This document shows, piece after piece, positions 17,158-26,520 of a DNA stretch of 64,000 bases. Under the pieces are notes generated by a model. That model ran no database searches. It had not been told where the DNA came from and worked only from the letters and a program-made list of their open reading frames with translations. A program made the position numbers and the translations under genes. The stretch is from NCBI RefSeq assembly GCF_029027405.1, contig NZ_CP093396.1:2367497-2431496 (forward strand), written 5' to 3'. This DNA is from Sulfurimonas sp. GTDB lineage: Bacteria > Campylobacterota > Campylobacteria > Campylobacterales > Sulfurimonadaceae. Position 1 is the first letter of the stretch, and each line of letters starts with the position of its first letter.

Positions 17158-17801
17158 AAATTCTTCTTCTTGAAGACAACAAACGATTAAACTCAACCAT
17201 AACAAAAAGATTAAAAGCAAAAGGTTTTGAGGTAAATAACTTTTTAGATGGAGAAGAGGCTTATAAAGCAATCGATGAAGGTTATATATGTTTTGTTTTA
17301 GATATTAATACCCCTTCATTAAATGGAATTGAATTACTTAAAAAAATCAGAGAATATAACAAAGACACTCCAGTTATCATCATAAGCTCTACTATTGAGC
17401 TTGATGTAATTAAAGATTCTTATAGTTGTGGCTGTAATGACTACTTGAAAAAACCATTTTTTATAGATGAACTTGAAATAAAGATAGAGAAACTTTGTCA
17501 TATAGATAAAGATGTCATAGAAATTAGTAAAGATTGTAAGTTTTATTTCAAAGATAGTGTTATTGAGATAGAAGGCTTACGAGTACATCTATCAACAAAA
17601 GAGCGCAACCTTATAAATTTACTTCTTTCTCAAAGAGGAAAAGTTGTTTCATTTGAGAGCATTCAAACTATCGTATGGGAAGGTAATATCGCTTCTATAG
17701 AATCCATTCGCTCACTTGTTAAACGACTAAGAAAGAAACTGCAACTTGACTATATAGAAACTGTTCTTGATGTTGGTTACCTTTTTAAAAATAAAAATTA
17801 A
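17154..17801 (+). CDS. Response regulator, OmpR family, partner of upstream kinase
   Basis: A 215-residue regulator overlapping the kinase gene by 4 bases. The receiver domain has LLEDNK, the phospho-acceptor in FVLDINTPSLNG near residue 52 and Lys in DYLKKPF. The C-terminal winged helix includes LSTKERNLINLLLSQRG and SIRSLVKRLRKKL. The TRAP genes start 73 bases downstream, and two TGTCATA copies lie between them (17813-17830), so control of transporter expression is likely. Confidence 0.88.
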   Translation: MKILLLEDNKRLNSTITKRLKAKGFEVNNFLDGEEAYKAIDEGYICFVLDINTPSLNGIELLKKIREYNKDTPVIIISSTIELDVIKDSYSCGCNDYLKKPFFIDELEIKIEKLCHIDKDVIEISKDCKFYFKDSVIEIEGLRVHLSTKERNLINLLLSQRGKVVSFESIQTIVWEGNIASIESIRSLVKRLRKKLQLDYIETVLDVGYLFKNKN

Positions 17802-17812
17802 TAAAATAAAAA

Positions 17813-17830
17813 TGTCATACCTTTGTCATA
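17813..17830 (+). promoter_or_regulatory. Direct repeat TGTCATA, candidate regulator site for TRAP operon
   Basis: TGTCATA occurs at 17813-17819 and 17824-17830, 11 bp apart, one helical turn. The second copy ends 10 bases before the likely -10 box TACAAT (17840-17845). Such tandem sites just upstream of -10 suit OmpR-type regulators. Confidence 0.45.
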
Positions 17831-17839
17831 TAGCATCGA

Positions 17840-17845
17840 TACAAT
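17840..17845 (+). promoter_or_regulatory. -10 box of dctP
   Basis: TACAAT in ATCGATACAATACTT; about 28 bases separate it from the dctP ATG, with AAGGAAAG as ribosome site. Confidence 0.4.
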
Positions 17846-17873
17846 ACTTCTAACTTAAAATAAGGAAAGTACG

Positions 17874-18938
17874 ATGAAATTGACAAAACTTCTAGGAACA
17901 CTAGGTTTAGTTTCTGTTTTAGCTGTATCAGCGATAGCTGGTGAGAAAAAAGTAAAATGGAAAATAGCAACAACATGGGGACCAACAGCGGTTCCATTCT
18001 CAACTGCTGTAACAAATATGGCAGATATGGTTAACAAAATGAGTGGTGGTAACTTCACTATTAGAGTAGACGCTTCAAACAAACACAAATCTCCATTTGG
18101 TGTTTTGGATATGGTGAAGCTTGGACAATATGACATGGCACACTCTGCGTCTTATTATTGGAAAGGTAAAGATATAAATCTTCTTCCATTTACAAGTATG
18201 CCTTTTGGTATGACTGCAGCTGAGCAAAACTCTTGGTTTTATTATGGTGGCGGTATGGCGTTGATGGAAAAAGCTTATAAAAAACATAAAGTTTTATCGT
18301 TTCCAGGTGGTAACACAGGAAATCAAATGGGCGGTTGGTTTAGAAAAGAAATCAAAAGTGTTGAAGACTTAAAAGGCCTTAAGATGCGTATTCCAGGGTT
18401 TGCTGGAGAAGTTATGGCTGAGTTAGGTCTTACTGTTACAAATATCGCTCCAGGTGAGCTTTACACTTCTTTAGAGCGTGGAACTATCGATGCACTAGAA
18501 TGGGTTGGACCTGGTATGGATATCAACATGGGATTTTACAAAATTGCACCTTTTTACTATACAGGATGGCATGAGCCAGCAACTGAGTTACAATTTTTAG
18601 TAAATACTAAAAAATTCAATAAACTTAGTGCTAAAAATAAAGAGATCTTAAGAGTTGCTATGAGATTAGCTGCGTATGATATGTACACAGAAAACTTTTA
18701 TATGAGTGCTGAAGCTTGGGCGAAAATTGAAAAAGAATATCCAAATATCAAAATCAAAACTTTCCCAAAATCAGTATTTAACGCAATGAAAGCAGCAAAC
18801 AAAAAATTACTTGCTGAAAAAACTAAAAATAATCCTCTTTTAAAAGAGATTTTAAATTCTCAAAATGCTTATATGAAAAAAGCTAGAGTTTGGAGTGAAA
18901 TGTCAGATTACACTTACTTAAAAGACAACCTAGAATAA
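17874..18938 (+). CDS. dctP: TRAP transporter solute-binding protein
   Basis: A 354-residue periplasmic protein with a Sec signal peptide (about 1-22, ending AIAGEKK). The sequences LKMRIPGFAGEVMAELG and ALEWVGPGMDINMGF, with Arg in the first and the EWVGP motif in the second, match the DctP/TakP group. EWVGP members often bind keto acids or other organic acids. It passes its ligand to the DctQM membrane pair encoded just downstream. It has a good ribosome site and its own promoter. Confidence 0.92.
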   Translation: MKLTKLLGTLGLVSVLAVSAIAGEKKVKWKIATTWGPTAVPFSTAVTNMADMVNKMSGGNFTIRVDASNKHKSPFGVLDMVKLGQYDMAHSASYYWKGKDINLLPFTSMPFGMTAAEQNSWFYYGGGMALMEKAYKKHKVLSFPGGNTGNQMGGWFRKEIKSVEDLKGLKMRIPGFAGEVMAELGLTVTNIAPGELYTSLERGTIDALEWVGPGMDINMGFYKIAPFYYTGWHEPATELQFLVNTKKFNKLSAKNKEILRVAMRLAAYDMYTENFYMSAEAWAKIEKEYPNIKIKTFPKSVFNAMKAANKKLLAEKTKNNPLLKEILNSQNAYMKKARVWSEMSDYTYLKDNLE

Positions 18939-18946
18939 GGATCTAA

Positions 18947-19453
18947 ATGCTATTGAAATTAGAAAAAGCTTTTAATAAGTTTGCTGATTTTATAGGAAAT
19001 ATTACTTCAGTTTTGATGTTGCTAATGATGTTGAATGTGTTTTATGATGTAATCATGAGATACTTTTTTAACTCTGGCTCCATTGGAATGCAGGAAATGG
19101 AATGGCATCTATTTTCTGTTGTAATTTTACTAGGAATTTCATACACATTAAAAGAAGATGGACATGTTAGAGTTGATATTATATATGACAATCTAACTCC
19201 ACAAAAACAGGCAATCATAAACATTGTTGGAACATTTATATTTTTAATTCCTTTTGCCCTACTTATTGGCTTTGGTTCATTAGAATTTGTTTATGAATCA
19301 TTTTCTTCAAACGAAATAAGTGGTGATCCAGGTGGACTATCTTATAGATGGATAATGAAAGCTTTTATACCTTTTTCGATGTTATTGCTTTCTATAACTG
19401 CTATTGGATATATAATTAAAAATATAAATATTTATAAAGGAGCATCGAAATGA
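18947..19453 (+). CDS. dctQ: TRAP transporter small membrane subunit
   Basis: A 168-residue protein with four membrane helices. NVFYDVIMRYFFNSGSIGMQEMEWHLF is spread over the region typical of DctQ (N-V...R-Y-x-F...EE-x). It begins 8 nt after dctP and its stop overlaps the start of dctM by 4 bases, so all three are co-translated. Confidence 0.9.
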   Translation: MLLKLEKAFNKFADFIGNITSVLMLLMMLNVFYDVIMRYFFNSGSIGMQEMEWHLFSVVILLGISYTLKEDGHVRVDIIYDNLTPQKQAIINIVGTFIFLIPFALLIGFGSLEFVYESFSSNEISGDPGGLSYRWIMKAFIPFSMLLLSITAIGYIIKNINIYKGASK

Positions 19454-20802
19454 TTGGTATAGTAATGTTTTTTACAGCACTATTTATGCTTCTGTTTGGT
19501 TTTCCTGTTGCTTTTACCTTTGGTGCTGTATCTGTCATCTTTGGTTTTACAGCTGGATTCTTTGAAGCTTTTGCAGCAGATGAAGGTTTTATACAAGGAT
19601 TACAATACGGTGTAGATATGTTTGCTTTTATGCCTTATCGAATCTGGGCTATTATGAATAACACTATTTTAATGGCGATTCCTCTTTTTATATTTATGGG
19701 AATAGTTCTACAAAAAAGTCAGTTAGCAGAGAGACTATTAGAGTCTATGGGTTATCTATTTGGCGAAGTGCGTGGTGGTTTAGCAATTAGCACAGTTTTA
19801 GTTGGCTCATTACTAGCAGCATCTACAGGTGTTGTTGGAGCTAGTGTGGTTGCTATGGGAGTTATATCACTTCCTGTTATGATGAAGTACAACTATAACA
19901 AAGGCTTAGCAACAGGAACTATCTGTGCATCTGGAACACTAGGGCAAATTATTCCTCCTTCAATAGTTCTTATCATCTTAGGTGATGTTTTTCAAGTTCC
20001 TGTTGGTGATTTATTTCAGGCTGCTATATGGCCAGGGTTATTTTTGATAGGTGCATATATTTTATATATTGTTATCTATTCATCTATTAACAAAGAAGCA
20101 GCACCTCCTATTGTTCTTGAAAATAATATTGGTTCTAAATCGGAACAAATTATTAAAGCACTAAAAGCTATTATTCCTCCACTTGTACTTATACTACTTG
20201 TTTTGGGGTCTATTTTTATGGGCATCGCAACTCCTACTGAATCGGCAGCAGTTGGAGGGATTGGAGCAATAGTCCTTGCATTTTTATATAAATCATTTTC
20301 TTTTGATATGGTTCATAATGCTTCAAAAGAAACTGTACAAATAACAGCTATGGTTTTTGGTATTCTTATTGGTGCTACAGCTTTTTCAATGGTTTTTACT
20401 TATACTGGTGGGGATATAATTGTAGAAGAATTTATGTTAGGACTTCCAGGTGAAAAATGGGGCTTTTTACTTCTCTCTATGTTTGCAATTATGATTTTAG
20501 GATTTTTTATTGATTTTATAGAAATTTCATATATCATTGTACCAATTTTAGTACCTATTGCTGAAGCGATTGGTATAAACCCTGTTTGGTATGCGATTTT
20601 AATAGCGATGAATTTACAGACCTCATTTCTCACCCCACCTTTTGGTTTTAGTCTGTTTTACTTAAAAGGTGTCGCCCCTCCAAATGTAAAAACAACAGAC
20701 ATCTATAAAGGGGTAGTTCCTTTTATTATTATTCAAGTAATCGTCTTACTAATGCTTACTTTTTATCCTGAAATATTTGGTATTTCTCAAATATCTCACT
20801 AG
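19450..20802 (+). CDS. dctM: TRAP transporter large membrane subunit
   Basis: A 450-residue permease with about 12 hydrophobic segments. GLAISTVLVGSLLAASTGVV and GTLGQIIPPSIVLIILG are DctM hallmarks; EISYIIVPILVPIAEAIGI and LTPPFGFSLFYLKGVAP follow near the C-terminus. It uses a sodium or proton gradient to import the solute delivered by DctP. A strong hairpin follows the stop. Confidence 0.92.
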   Translation: MIGIVMFFTALFMLLFGFPVAFTFGAVSVIFGFTAGFFEAFAADEGFIQGLQYGVDMFAFMPYRIWAIMNNTILMAIPLFIFMGIVLQKSQLAERLLESMGYLFGEVRGGLAISTVLVGSLLAASTGVVGASVVAMGVISLPVMMKYNYNKGLATGTICASGTLGQIIPPSIVLIILGDVFQVPVGDLFQAAIWPGLFLIGAYILYIVIYSSINKEAAPPIVLENNIGSKSEQIIKALKAIIPPLVLILLVLGSIFMGIATPTESAAVGGIGAIVLAFLYKSFSFDMVHNASKETVQITAMVFGILIGATAFSMVFTYTGGDIIVEEFMLGLPGEKWGFLLLSMFAIMILGFFIDFIEISYIIVPILVPIAEAIGINPVWYAILIAMNLQTSFLTPPFGFSLFYLKGVAPPNVKTTDIYKGVVPFIIIQVIVLLMLTFYPEIFGISQISH

Positions 20803-20808
20803 TCTATT

Positions 20809-20830
20809 AACCTCGAATTTATTCGAGGTT
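20809..20830 (+). terminator. Terminator hairpin after dctPQM
   Basis: Perfect 9-bp arms (AACCTCGAA/TTCGAGGTT) with a 4-base loop begin 6 bases after the dctM stop. The following run is only moderately T-rich (TAGTAAATATT). Confidence 0.7.
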
Positions 20831-20878
20831 TAGTAAATATTACTTATGATAATATATATACTAATAAAAGGAGTTTTT

Positions 20879-21262
20879 ATGCATCTGCTAATATATGAAG
20901 ATGGTGAAATATATATAGAAAAACATGAAAGCGAAATACCTTGGCTAAAAATTTTCACTAAAGAGCCGTACAAAGAATTAGGAGATGTTCCAAAAAAATT
21001 ACGACTTAAATTATGGGATATTTACGATATTTTAGAATTTGAGATGAAAAATTATTATAAACCTGACAAAATAAATATGGCATCTTTTTCAAATATACTT
21101 CCCCGTGTTCACATACATATTATGGCTAGATTTAAAGATGATTCTTATTTTCCAAATCCTATGTGGGGAGAAAAACAAAGAAATGCTAAGTTACATCTTC
21201 CCAGTGAAGATGATTTTTTTAAAAAAATTTTTACACTTTTAAATGAAAGAGAATATATTTAG
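20879..21262 (+). CDS. HIT-like family protein
   Basis: About 127 residues from the ATG at 20879, which has AAAGGAG six bases upstream; the frame is open a little further 5'. RVHIHIMARFKDDSYFPN near the middle resembles the histidine-triad region of HIT hydrolases (H-x-H-x-x), but the third His of the classical H-x-H-x-H is not present in that spacing. A nucleotide-binding or hydrolase role is possible. It stands alone between a terminator and fabH on the other strand. Confidence 0.6.
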   Translation: MHLLIYEDGEIYIEKHESEIPWLKIFTKEPYKELGDVPKKLRLKLWDIYDILEFEMKNYYKPDKINMASFSNILPRVHIHIMARFKDDSYFPNPMWGEKQRNAKLHLPSEDDFFKKIFTLLNEREYI

Positions 21263-21264
21263 TC

Positions 21265-22260
21265 TTATTTTGGTGAAAAAGGAACTAAGGCTGAACCCCA
21301 AGTAAGTCCACCACCAAAAGCGTCTAAAAGCATTAGGTCACCTTTTTTAAGTTTACCTTGTTCATAAATATCGTCTATTGCCATAGGTATAGATGCACCA
21401 GAAGTATTACCATATTTTGCAACAGTTAAAACAACTTGTTCTTCTTTTAACTTAAGAGCATCACCAACTGCTTTAATAATTCTGTAATTTGCTTGATGTG
21501 GAACGAAATGATTTATTACAGAACTATCTATTGAGTTTTTTTCTAAGATATCTATGACATCTTTTGTTAAAGTTCTAACTGCAACTTTAAAAGTTTCATT
21601 GCCTTTCATCTGCATAAAACAACCTGCTGCTTCTTGCTCTAGTGCATCATGGACTGAGCCTGTTCCACCATTTGGAGTCATAAGTAAATCAGCATAATTT
21701 CCATCTGATGCTGTATGAATATCTATAATTGCTTCTTGCTTTTTTTCAGTTGCACAAATCATTGCTGCACCTGCACCATCACCAAATAAAATACAAGTTC
21801 CTCTATCAGTATAATCCATAATTGCAGATATCTTCTCAGCACCTACAATAAGAACATTCTTTTTCATTCCTGATTCTATAAATGCTTTCGCAATAGAAAT
21901 CAAATAAACAAATCCTGTACAAGCAGCAGAAATATCAAATGCTGTAATTTTTCCAAGACCAAGTTTTGTTGCGATTACCGTTGCAGTTGAAGGCATACAA
22001 AAATAATCAGGAGAGATAGTTGCACAGATAATCATATCTATTTCACTAGCATCTACACCACTTCTTTGTATAGCTTTTTTAGCAGCCTCAACACCCAAAT
22101 CACTAGTATGCTCATCTTTTGCTGCGATGCGACGCTCTTTGATACCTGTTCTTTTTGTTATCCATTCATCTGTTGTATCAACCATCTTTGAAAGTTCATC
22201 GTTAGTTAATATTTTACTTGGAACATAAGAACCGATAGAGCGAAATGCAGCATAAGCCAT
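21265..22260 (-). CDS. fabH: Beta-ketoacyl-ACP synthase III
   Basis: FabH starts fatty acid synthesis by condensing acetyl-CoA with malonyl-ACP. In this 331-residue protein the Cys of the triad is in SAACTGFVYL (about residue 113), His in HFVPHQANYRI (about 245) and Asn in KYGNTSGAS (about 275). The N-terminus has the usual SIGSYVPSKILTN and TGIKERRI. It follows plsX with a 1-base overlap in the lipid synthesis cluster. Confidence 0.95.
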   Translation of the reverse strand: MAYAAFRSIGSYVPSKILTNDELSKMVDTTDEWITKRTGIKERRIAAKDEHTSDLGVEAAKKAIQRSGVDASEIDMIICATISPDYFCMPSTATVIATKLGLGKITAFDISAACTGFVYLISIAKAFIESGMKKNVLIVGAEKISAIMDYTDRGTCILFGDGAGAAMICATEKKQEAIIDIHTASDGNYADLLMTPNGGTGSVHDALEQEAAGCFMQMKGNETFKVAVRTLTKDVIDILEKNSIDSSVINHFVPHQANYRIIKAVGDALKLKEEQVVLTVAKYGNTSGASIPMAIDDIYEQGKLKKGDLMLLDAFGGGLTWGSALVPFSPK

Positions 22261-23258
22261 TAAATATCCTTTTGATTGTACTCTTGAAGTTTTTCTAATA
22301 TATGCTCATTTACACCTGTATCAACATAACCGATAGCTTGATAAATCGCATTTTCTATTGCCCTTGCATTACTCTTCCCATGACTAACAATAGCACAACC
22401 TTTTAGACCAATAAGAGGTGCGCCACCAACTTCGGCATAATCTATCTCTTTTTTCAAAAGTCTAAAAACTTTTCTCATTAAAAGTGCACCTGTAATAGCA
22501 ATAGGAGATTTTCTTATATAGTCTTTAATCAAACCACTAATAGTAGCAGCTACTCCTTCACTAGTTTTAAGGACTAAGTTTCCTATAAAACCATCGCAAG
22601 TTATAACATCACAACTTCCATTAAAGATATCCCCACCTTCAACATTACCAACAAAGCCTTTATAGCCTTTAAGCATTTTAAAAGCGGTTTTTGTTACTTC
22701 GTTCCCTTTTGAGTCTTCTTCACCATTTGCTAAAAGACCTATTGACGGATTTTCAACCTTTAGTAAATCCTTAGCATAGCATCCACCCATAATAGCGAAT
22801 TGTACTAGATGCTCAGGCTTAGAGTCAACATTTGCTCCAACATCTAAAACAACTGAACGACGACCTGTTTTTGTTGGCATAAGAGTCACAAGAGCAGGAC
22901 GAGAAACACCCTTTAAGCGACCAAGCCTAAGAGTTGCCAAGGTCATTGTGGCACCGCTATGACCAGCAGACACAACTCCATCAGCTTCACCATCTTTAAC
23001 TAAGTCAATAGCTTTATATATGCTACTCTCTTTTCTCCTAATAGCATCAGTTGCTAAATCACTCATAGAAATAACATCATCAGCTTCAACTATAGAAATC
23101 TCAGATCTATAACATTTTGGTAACAGAGCTAAAATTTCTTTTTTATTTCCTACAAGGATAGGTTCAAATGACTTTTTTTTAAGTGCTTGGATACACCCTT
23201 TAACAATTGGCGAAGGACCAAAATCCCCACCCATTGCATCAATAGCAATTTTTACCAT
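22260..23258 (-). CDS. plsX: Phosphate acyltransferase PlsX
   Basis: PlsX converts acyl-ACP to acyl-phosphate for phospholipid synthesis. The 332-residue protein starts IAIDAMGGDFGPSPIVKG and contains SAGHSGATM, LDVGANVDSKPEHL and CDGFIGNLVLKTSEG, all characteristic. It lies between rpmF (3 bases upstream) and fabH (overlapping), the conserved yceD-rpmF-plsX-fabH order. Confidence 0.95.
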   Translation of the reverse strand: MVKIAIDAMGGDFGPSPIVKGCIQALKKKSFEPILVGNKKEILALLPKCYRSEISIVEADDVISMSDLATDAIRRKESSIYKAIDLVKDGEADGVVSAGHSGATMTLATLRLGRLKGVSRPALVTLMPTKTGRRSVVLDVGANVDSKPEHLVQFAIMGGCYAKDLLKVENPSIGLLANGEEDSKGNEVTKTAFKMLKGYKGFVGNVEGGDIFNGSCDVITCDGFIGNLVLKTSEGVAATISGLIKDYIRKSPIAITGALLMRKVFRLLKKEIDYAEVGGAPLIGLKGCAIVSHGKSNARAIENAIYQAIGYVDTGVNEHILEKLQEYNQKDI

Positions 23259-23261
23259 TGA

Positions 23262-23411
23262 TTACTTATACTCACCCGTAGTTGGGTTGATATGGTGAGG
23301 TAGCTTGTATGTTCCGTCTTTATCTTTAACTGGTTTAGCTAAAGTAATTTTATAGTGAGTTCTTCTTTTCGCTCCGCGAGAGTGTGAGACTCGTCTTTTA
23401 GGTACTGCCAT
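23262..23411 (-). CDS. rpmF: 50S ribosomal protein L32
   Basis: A 49-residue basic protein starting [20 protein letters not shown], the universal L32 opening. The zinc-binding cysteines of some L32 proteins are absent, so this is the C-minus form; His40 and the final GEYK remain. It sits between the DUF177 gene and plsX as in many bacteria. Confidence 0.95.
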   Translation of the reverse strand: MAVPKRRVSHSRGAKRRTHYKITLAKPVKDKDGTYKLPHHINPTTGEYK

Positions 23412-23438
23412 AATCTATTTCCTTTATTTGGTTTTTAT

Positions 23439-23789
23439 CTATCTACAATCTTGACAACTATGATAGTCGCTTTTGATTAGTTCTATTTCAGATTTTAGAA
23501 GTTCATCTAAATCTGCTTGTGAGTCAAAAGATTCTACAATATCTATTGCTAGATTGTTTGTATCATCATAAGCACCATCTGAGATATAAAACTCTACATC
23601 TTCATTTTGTGCTACTTCTACCTCTTTCCCACATTGGCTACACTGAGTTTTCACAAAGCCATTTAGCTTTGCTTTTAGCAAAATCAATTTGTCAGCATAA
23701 TACTCTAAATAACCTTTAAAAATTATTTCATCAGACTTCACTTCAAAATCTAAAGGTGTTCTACCAATTTTAATTAATTTTATTTTCAT
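23439..23789 (-). CDS. yceD: DUF177 (YceD) family protein
   Basis: A 116-residue protein with CSQC near residues 50-53 and a second pair, CQDC, at the extreme C-terminus. Such paired CxxC motifs suggest bound zinc. DUF177 proteins are encoded next to rpmF and are linked in plants and bacteria to 23S rRNA processing. Here it lies 27 bases upstream of rpmF and 6 bases downstream of ndk. Confidence 0.85.
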   Translation of the reverse strand: MKIKLIKIGRTPLDFEVKSDEIIFKGYLEYYADKLILLKAKLNGFVKTQCSQCGKEVEVAQNEDVEFYISDGAYDDTNNLAIDIVESFDSQADLDELLKSEIELIKSDYHSCQDCR

Positions 23790-23795
23790 AAGAAC

Positions 23796-24212
23796 TTACG
23801 AAATTTCTCTCTCAGAGAAAAAGAATGCAATTTCTATAGCTGCATTTTCAACTGAATCACTTCCATGAACTGCATTTGCATCTATATTTTGCGCAAAATC
23901 AGCACGGATAGTTCCAGCCTCAGCTTCTTTAGGGTTAGTTGCACCCATTAAATCACGGTTTATTTGCATAGCATTGTCACCTTCTAAAACTGTAACTACA
24001 ACTGGACCGCTAATCATAAAATCAACTAAGTCGTTGAAAAAAGGACGCTCTGCATGAATAGCATAAAATGCTTGTGCATCTTGGATTGAAAGTTGAATTT
24101 TTTTAGTAGCTGCAAGTCTAAGACCATTACTCTCAAAACGATCTAAAATTTTACCGATTACACCTTTTGCAACTGCATCTGGCTTTATTATTGATAGTGT
24201 ACGCTCCATCAA
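23796..24212 (-). CDS. ndk: Nucleoside diphosphate kinase
   Basis: A 138-residue Ndk that balances NTP pools through a phosphohistidine. It begins [20 protein letters not shown], and the active-site His is in [12 protein letters not shown] near residue 118. The length and the kpn-loop region are ordinary. It probably heads the transcript through yceD, rpmF, plsX and fabH. Confidence 0.96.
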   Translation of the reverse strand: MMERTLSIIKPDAVAKGVIGKILDRFESNGLRLAATKKIQLSIQDAQAFYAIHAERPFFNDLVDFMISGPVVVTVLEGDNAMQINRDLMGATNPKEAEAGTIRADFAQNIDANAVHGSDSVENAAIEIAFFFSEREIS

Positions 24213-24301
24213 ATCTCCTGTATATTATAAAATTAGTCTGGGATTATATCGAAATAAAAGTATAGTTTAGTTTAAATTGAAAGATTTATAAAAGAAAAGA
24301 T

Positions 24302-24331
24302 AAGCATAAGGTATAAAATACCCTTATGCTT
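24302..24331 (-). terminator. Terminator hairpin after the ferredoxin gene
   Basis: Perfect 10-bp arms AAGCATAAGG/CCTTATGCTT with a 10-base loop; on the minus strand it is followed by the T-rich ATCTTTTCTTTTATAA. It separates the ferredoxin gene from ndk. Confidence 0.75.
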
Positions 24332-24346
24332 AAAAATAAAAAAGAA

Positions 24347-24631
24347 TTAATCTACAATAGCTTCTTTATTTGTGCGTTGCTCATCTGTAATTTCTTCACG
24401 ATGCTCTGGGCTTTCACCGATAGCATCCCAAGTAATACAGCCCTCAGTAGGACATGCAGTAGCACAAGCTGGTTCATCATGATGACCAACACACTCTACA
24501 CATTTGTCACCATAAACATAATAAGTATCCTCATCATTCGGATTATCATCCTCATCAACAATTGCTTCTACTGGACATTCATCTATACATGCACCACAAT
24601 TAATACAGGTATCATTAATAATTACTGCCAT
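24347..24631 (-). CDS. 2[4Fe-4S] ferredoxin, Allochromatium type
   Basis: A 94-residue ferredoxin. The first cluster motif is CINCGACIDECP; the second, CVECVGHHDEPACATACP, has a longer loop between the second and third Cys, which is the Allochromatium (YfhL) type that works at low potential. The tail is acidic. In Campylobacterota such ferredoxins serve pyruvate and 2-oxoglutarate oxidoreductases, though no such gene is nearby. It is monocistronic by its own terminator. Confidence 0.92.
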   Translation of the reverse strand: MAVIINDTCINCGACIDECPVEAIVDEDDNPNDEDTYYVYGDKCVECVGHHDEPACATACPTEGCITWDAIGESPEHREEITDEQRTNKEAIVD

Positions 24632-24728
24632 AAATTTCTCCTAAAATAAATTTGGGACAAGTTTATCACAAGACTTTTAAAAATAGCTAAAATATCTTTG
24701 CTAAATAAACAAACATTATAAAAGTTCC

Positions 24729-25898
24729 TTATTTCCTAGAAAAGAATGCTTTTATGCTATCTACTTTATCTGTTCGCTCCCAAGTAAACTCTTTATCTTC
24801 TCGTCCAAAGTGGCCATAAGAGGCAGTTTTTTTGTATATTGGGCGTAGTAAATCTAAGGAATCTATAATACCTTTTGGAGATAAATCAAAAAGTTCTCTT
24901 ATGCAAAGTTCTATTTTTTCCTCTTCAACTGTGCTTGTATTATGTGCATCTACCATTATCGAGACAGGCTGAACAATACCAATAGCATAAGCAATTTGTA
25001 TAGTCACCTTTTCACAGATTTCACTAGCAACAAGATTTTTTGCAATCCATCTAGCTGCATAAGATGCACTTCTATCAACTTTAGTAGGATCCTTTCCACT
25101 AAAAGCACCTCCACCATGAGGGCAACTTCCACCGTAAGTATCTACTATGATTTTTCTTCCTGTAAGTCCTGCATCACCTTGTGGTCCACCAACAACGAAC
25201 TTTCCAGTTGGATTTACATGAATAACTGTATTTTCATCCATCATTTCTTTTGGAATAACTACTTTTATAACTTCATCAATTATATCTTGAGTGATTTGTT
25301 TATGAGAAACACCCGGAGAATGTTGTGCCGCTACTACAATAGTATCAATATAAACGGGTTTTTCATCTATGTACTTAATACTAATTTGTGCCTTACCATC
25401 TGGACGAAGGTATGGAATAAGTCCTTCTTTTCTAACCTCTGCAAGTCTTTGAGTTAAGCGGTGTGCTAGATAAATAGGAAGTGGCATTAAAACTTCTGTT
25501 TCACGACAAGCATACCCAAACATTAAGCCTTGATCCCCTGCCCCTATAACTCCATCTGCTTTATCAACACCTTGCATAATATCTGGGGACTGTTCACCTA
25601 CTGTATTTAAAACTGCTGCTGAGCGATAGTCAAATCCATAGTTTGCATCTGTATAGCCAATCTCTTGGATAACCTTTCTAGCTATCTCTTGCATTGGTGC
25701 ATAAGCTGTTGTTTTCAATTCGCCTGCTATTACACAAAAACCATTTGATACTAAAGTTTCACAAGCAACTCGTGCTAGTTCAGGTTTAGAATCATGCTCT
25801 ATAATATAATCCAAAATTGCATCACTGATTTGATCTGCCATCTTATCAGGGTGCCCTTCTGTTACAGACTCAGAAGTAAATATATACTCTTTTGTCAT
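24729..25898 (-). CDS. metK: S-adenosylmethionine synthase
   Basis: MetK makes SAM from methionine and ATP. The 389-residue protein has GHPDK at residues 15-19, [12 protein letters not shown] (about 118-129), and [23 protein letters not shown] [15 protein letters not shown] with the catalytic Lys and Asp. Length is typical. It stands apart with a decayed gene upstream. Confidence 0.97.
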   Translation of the reverse strand: MTKEYIFTSESVTEGHPDKMADQISDAILDYIIEHDSKPELARVACETLVSNGFCVIAGELKTTAYAPMQEIARKVIQEIGYTDANYGFDYRSAAVLNTVGEQSPDIMQGVDKADGVIGAGDQGLMFGYACRETEVLMPLPIYLAHRLTQRLAEVRKEGLIPYLRPDGKAQISIKYIDEKPVYIDTIVVAAQHSPGVSHKQITQDIIDEVIKVVIPKEMMDENTVIHVNPTGKFVVGGPQGDAGLTGRKIIVDTYGGSCPHGGGAFSGKDPTKVDRSASYAARWIAKNLVASEICEKVTIQIAYAIGIVQPVSIMVDAHNTSTVEEEKIELCIRELFDLSPKGIIDSLDLLRPIYKKTASYGHFGREDKEFTWERTDKVDSIKAFFSRK

Positions 25899-25932
25899 CG
25901 ATTGTCCTTTTTTGTATTGTAGCTAAATTATA

Positions 25933-26380
25933 TTATTTTCCATTTCTTATTTCATAAGAATGCGAAGCTTCTATTGATTTATACTCTACAAAACCAAGCC
26001 CATACTCTTAGGAAGTTGTTATCATTATAGATAACTATCGGTATATCCACTAAGTAAAATTTTCCAATTTAATCTCATATTTTAGTAATTGACTAAAGAA
26101 TTATTCCACATGCCTGTAGTACAATTTAAAAAAACTTTTTGCTGGTCTTCAAGTTTTGCATCTATCTGGTACATATAAACTTGTTCTTGTGGATTTTTTC
26201 TTATGTTTGTTTAAGCCCTATTAAATTACGCACATCGGCTACAACATAAATAAGTTCACTTTCTTTAAAAAACTCTCGTATAATGGAGTACGACTCACCT
26301 ACTTGCTTACGCGCTTCTATCGATATTGCTAAAAGAACCGTACATAATGACACCAGTATATAAATATTTTTTTTTATCAC
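25933..26380 (-). pseudogene. Decayed gene for a small periplasmic protein
   Basis: The frame opens with GTG at 26380 after AGAGG and encodes a signal-peptide-like start (IKKNIYILVSLCTVLLAIS). It continues to LIYVVADVRNLIGLK and then stops; restoring one A in the run near 26205-26212 lets it continue as NPQEQVYMYQIDAKLEDQQK and FLNCTTGMWNNS. After another stop, fragments such as VEYKSIEASHSYEIRNGK end at 25933. The pieces join into a protein of about 145 residues with several frame breaks. No family is recognised. The rest of the 25899-26520 gap holds only the promoter area of the peroxiredoxin gene. Confidence 0.5.
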
Positions 26381-26520
26381 TTTTTAGCCTCTATTATTTT
26401 TATAAAATTAAAAGATAAAAATTATCCTTAAATAATCTTACTACTTTATTTTAGATGACAACCATTAATTATTTTTAGTTAAAATTTCGCCATAAACTAA
26501 AATACAAAGGACATATAATT

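Noticed and set aside
24326..24649. A 107-codon plus-strand frame opposite the ferredoxin gene
   Set aside because: The minus-strand gene has clear cluster cysteines and a terminator; the plus-strand frame has no recognisable content.
24942..25457. A 171-codon plus-strand frame opposite metK
   Set aside because: It overlaps completely with a well-conserved metK on the other strand and has no recognisable content.
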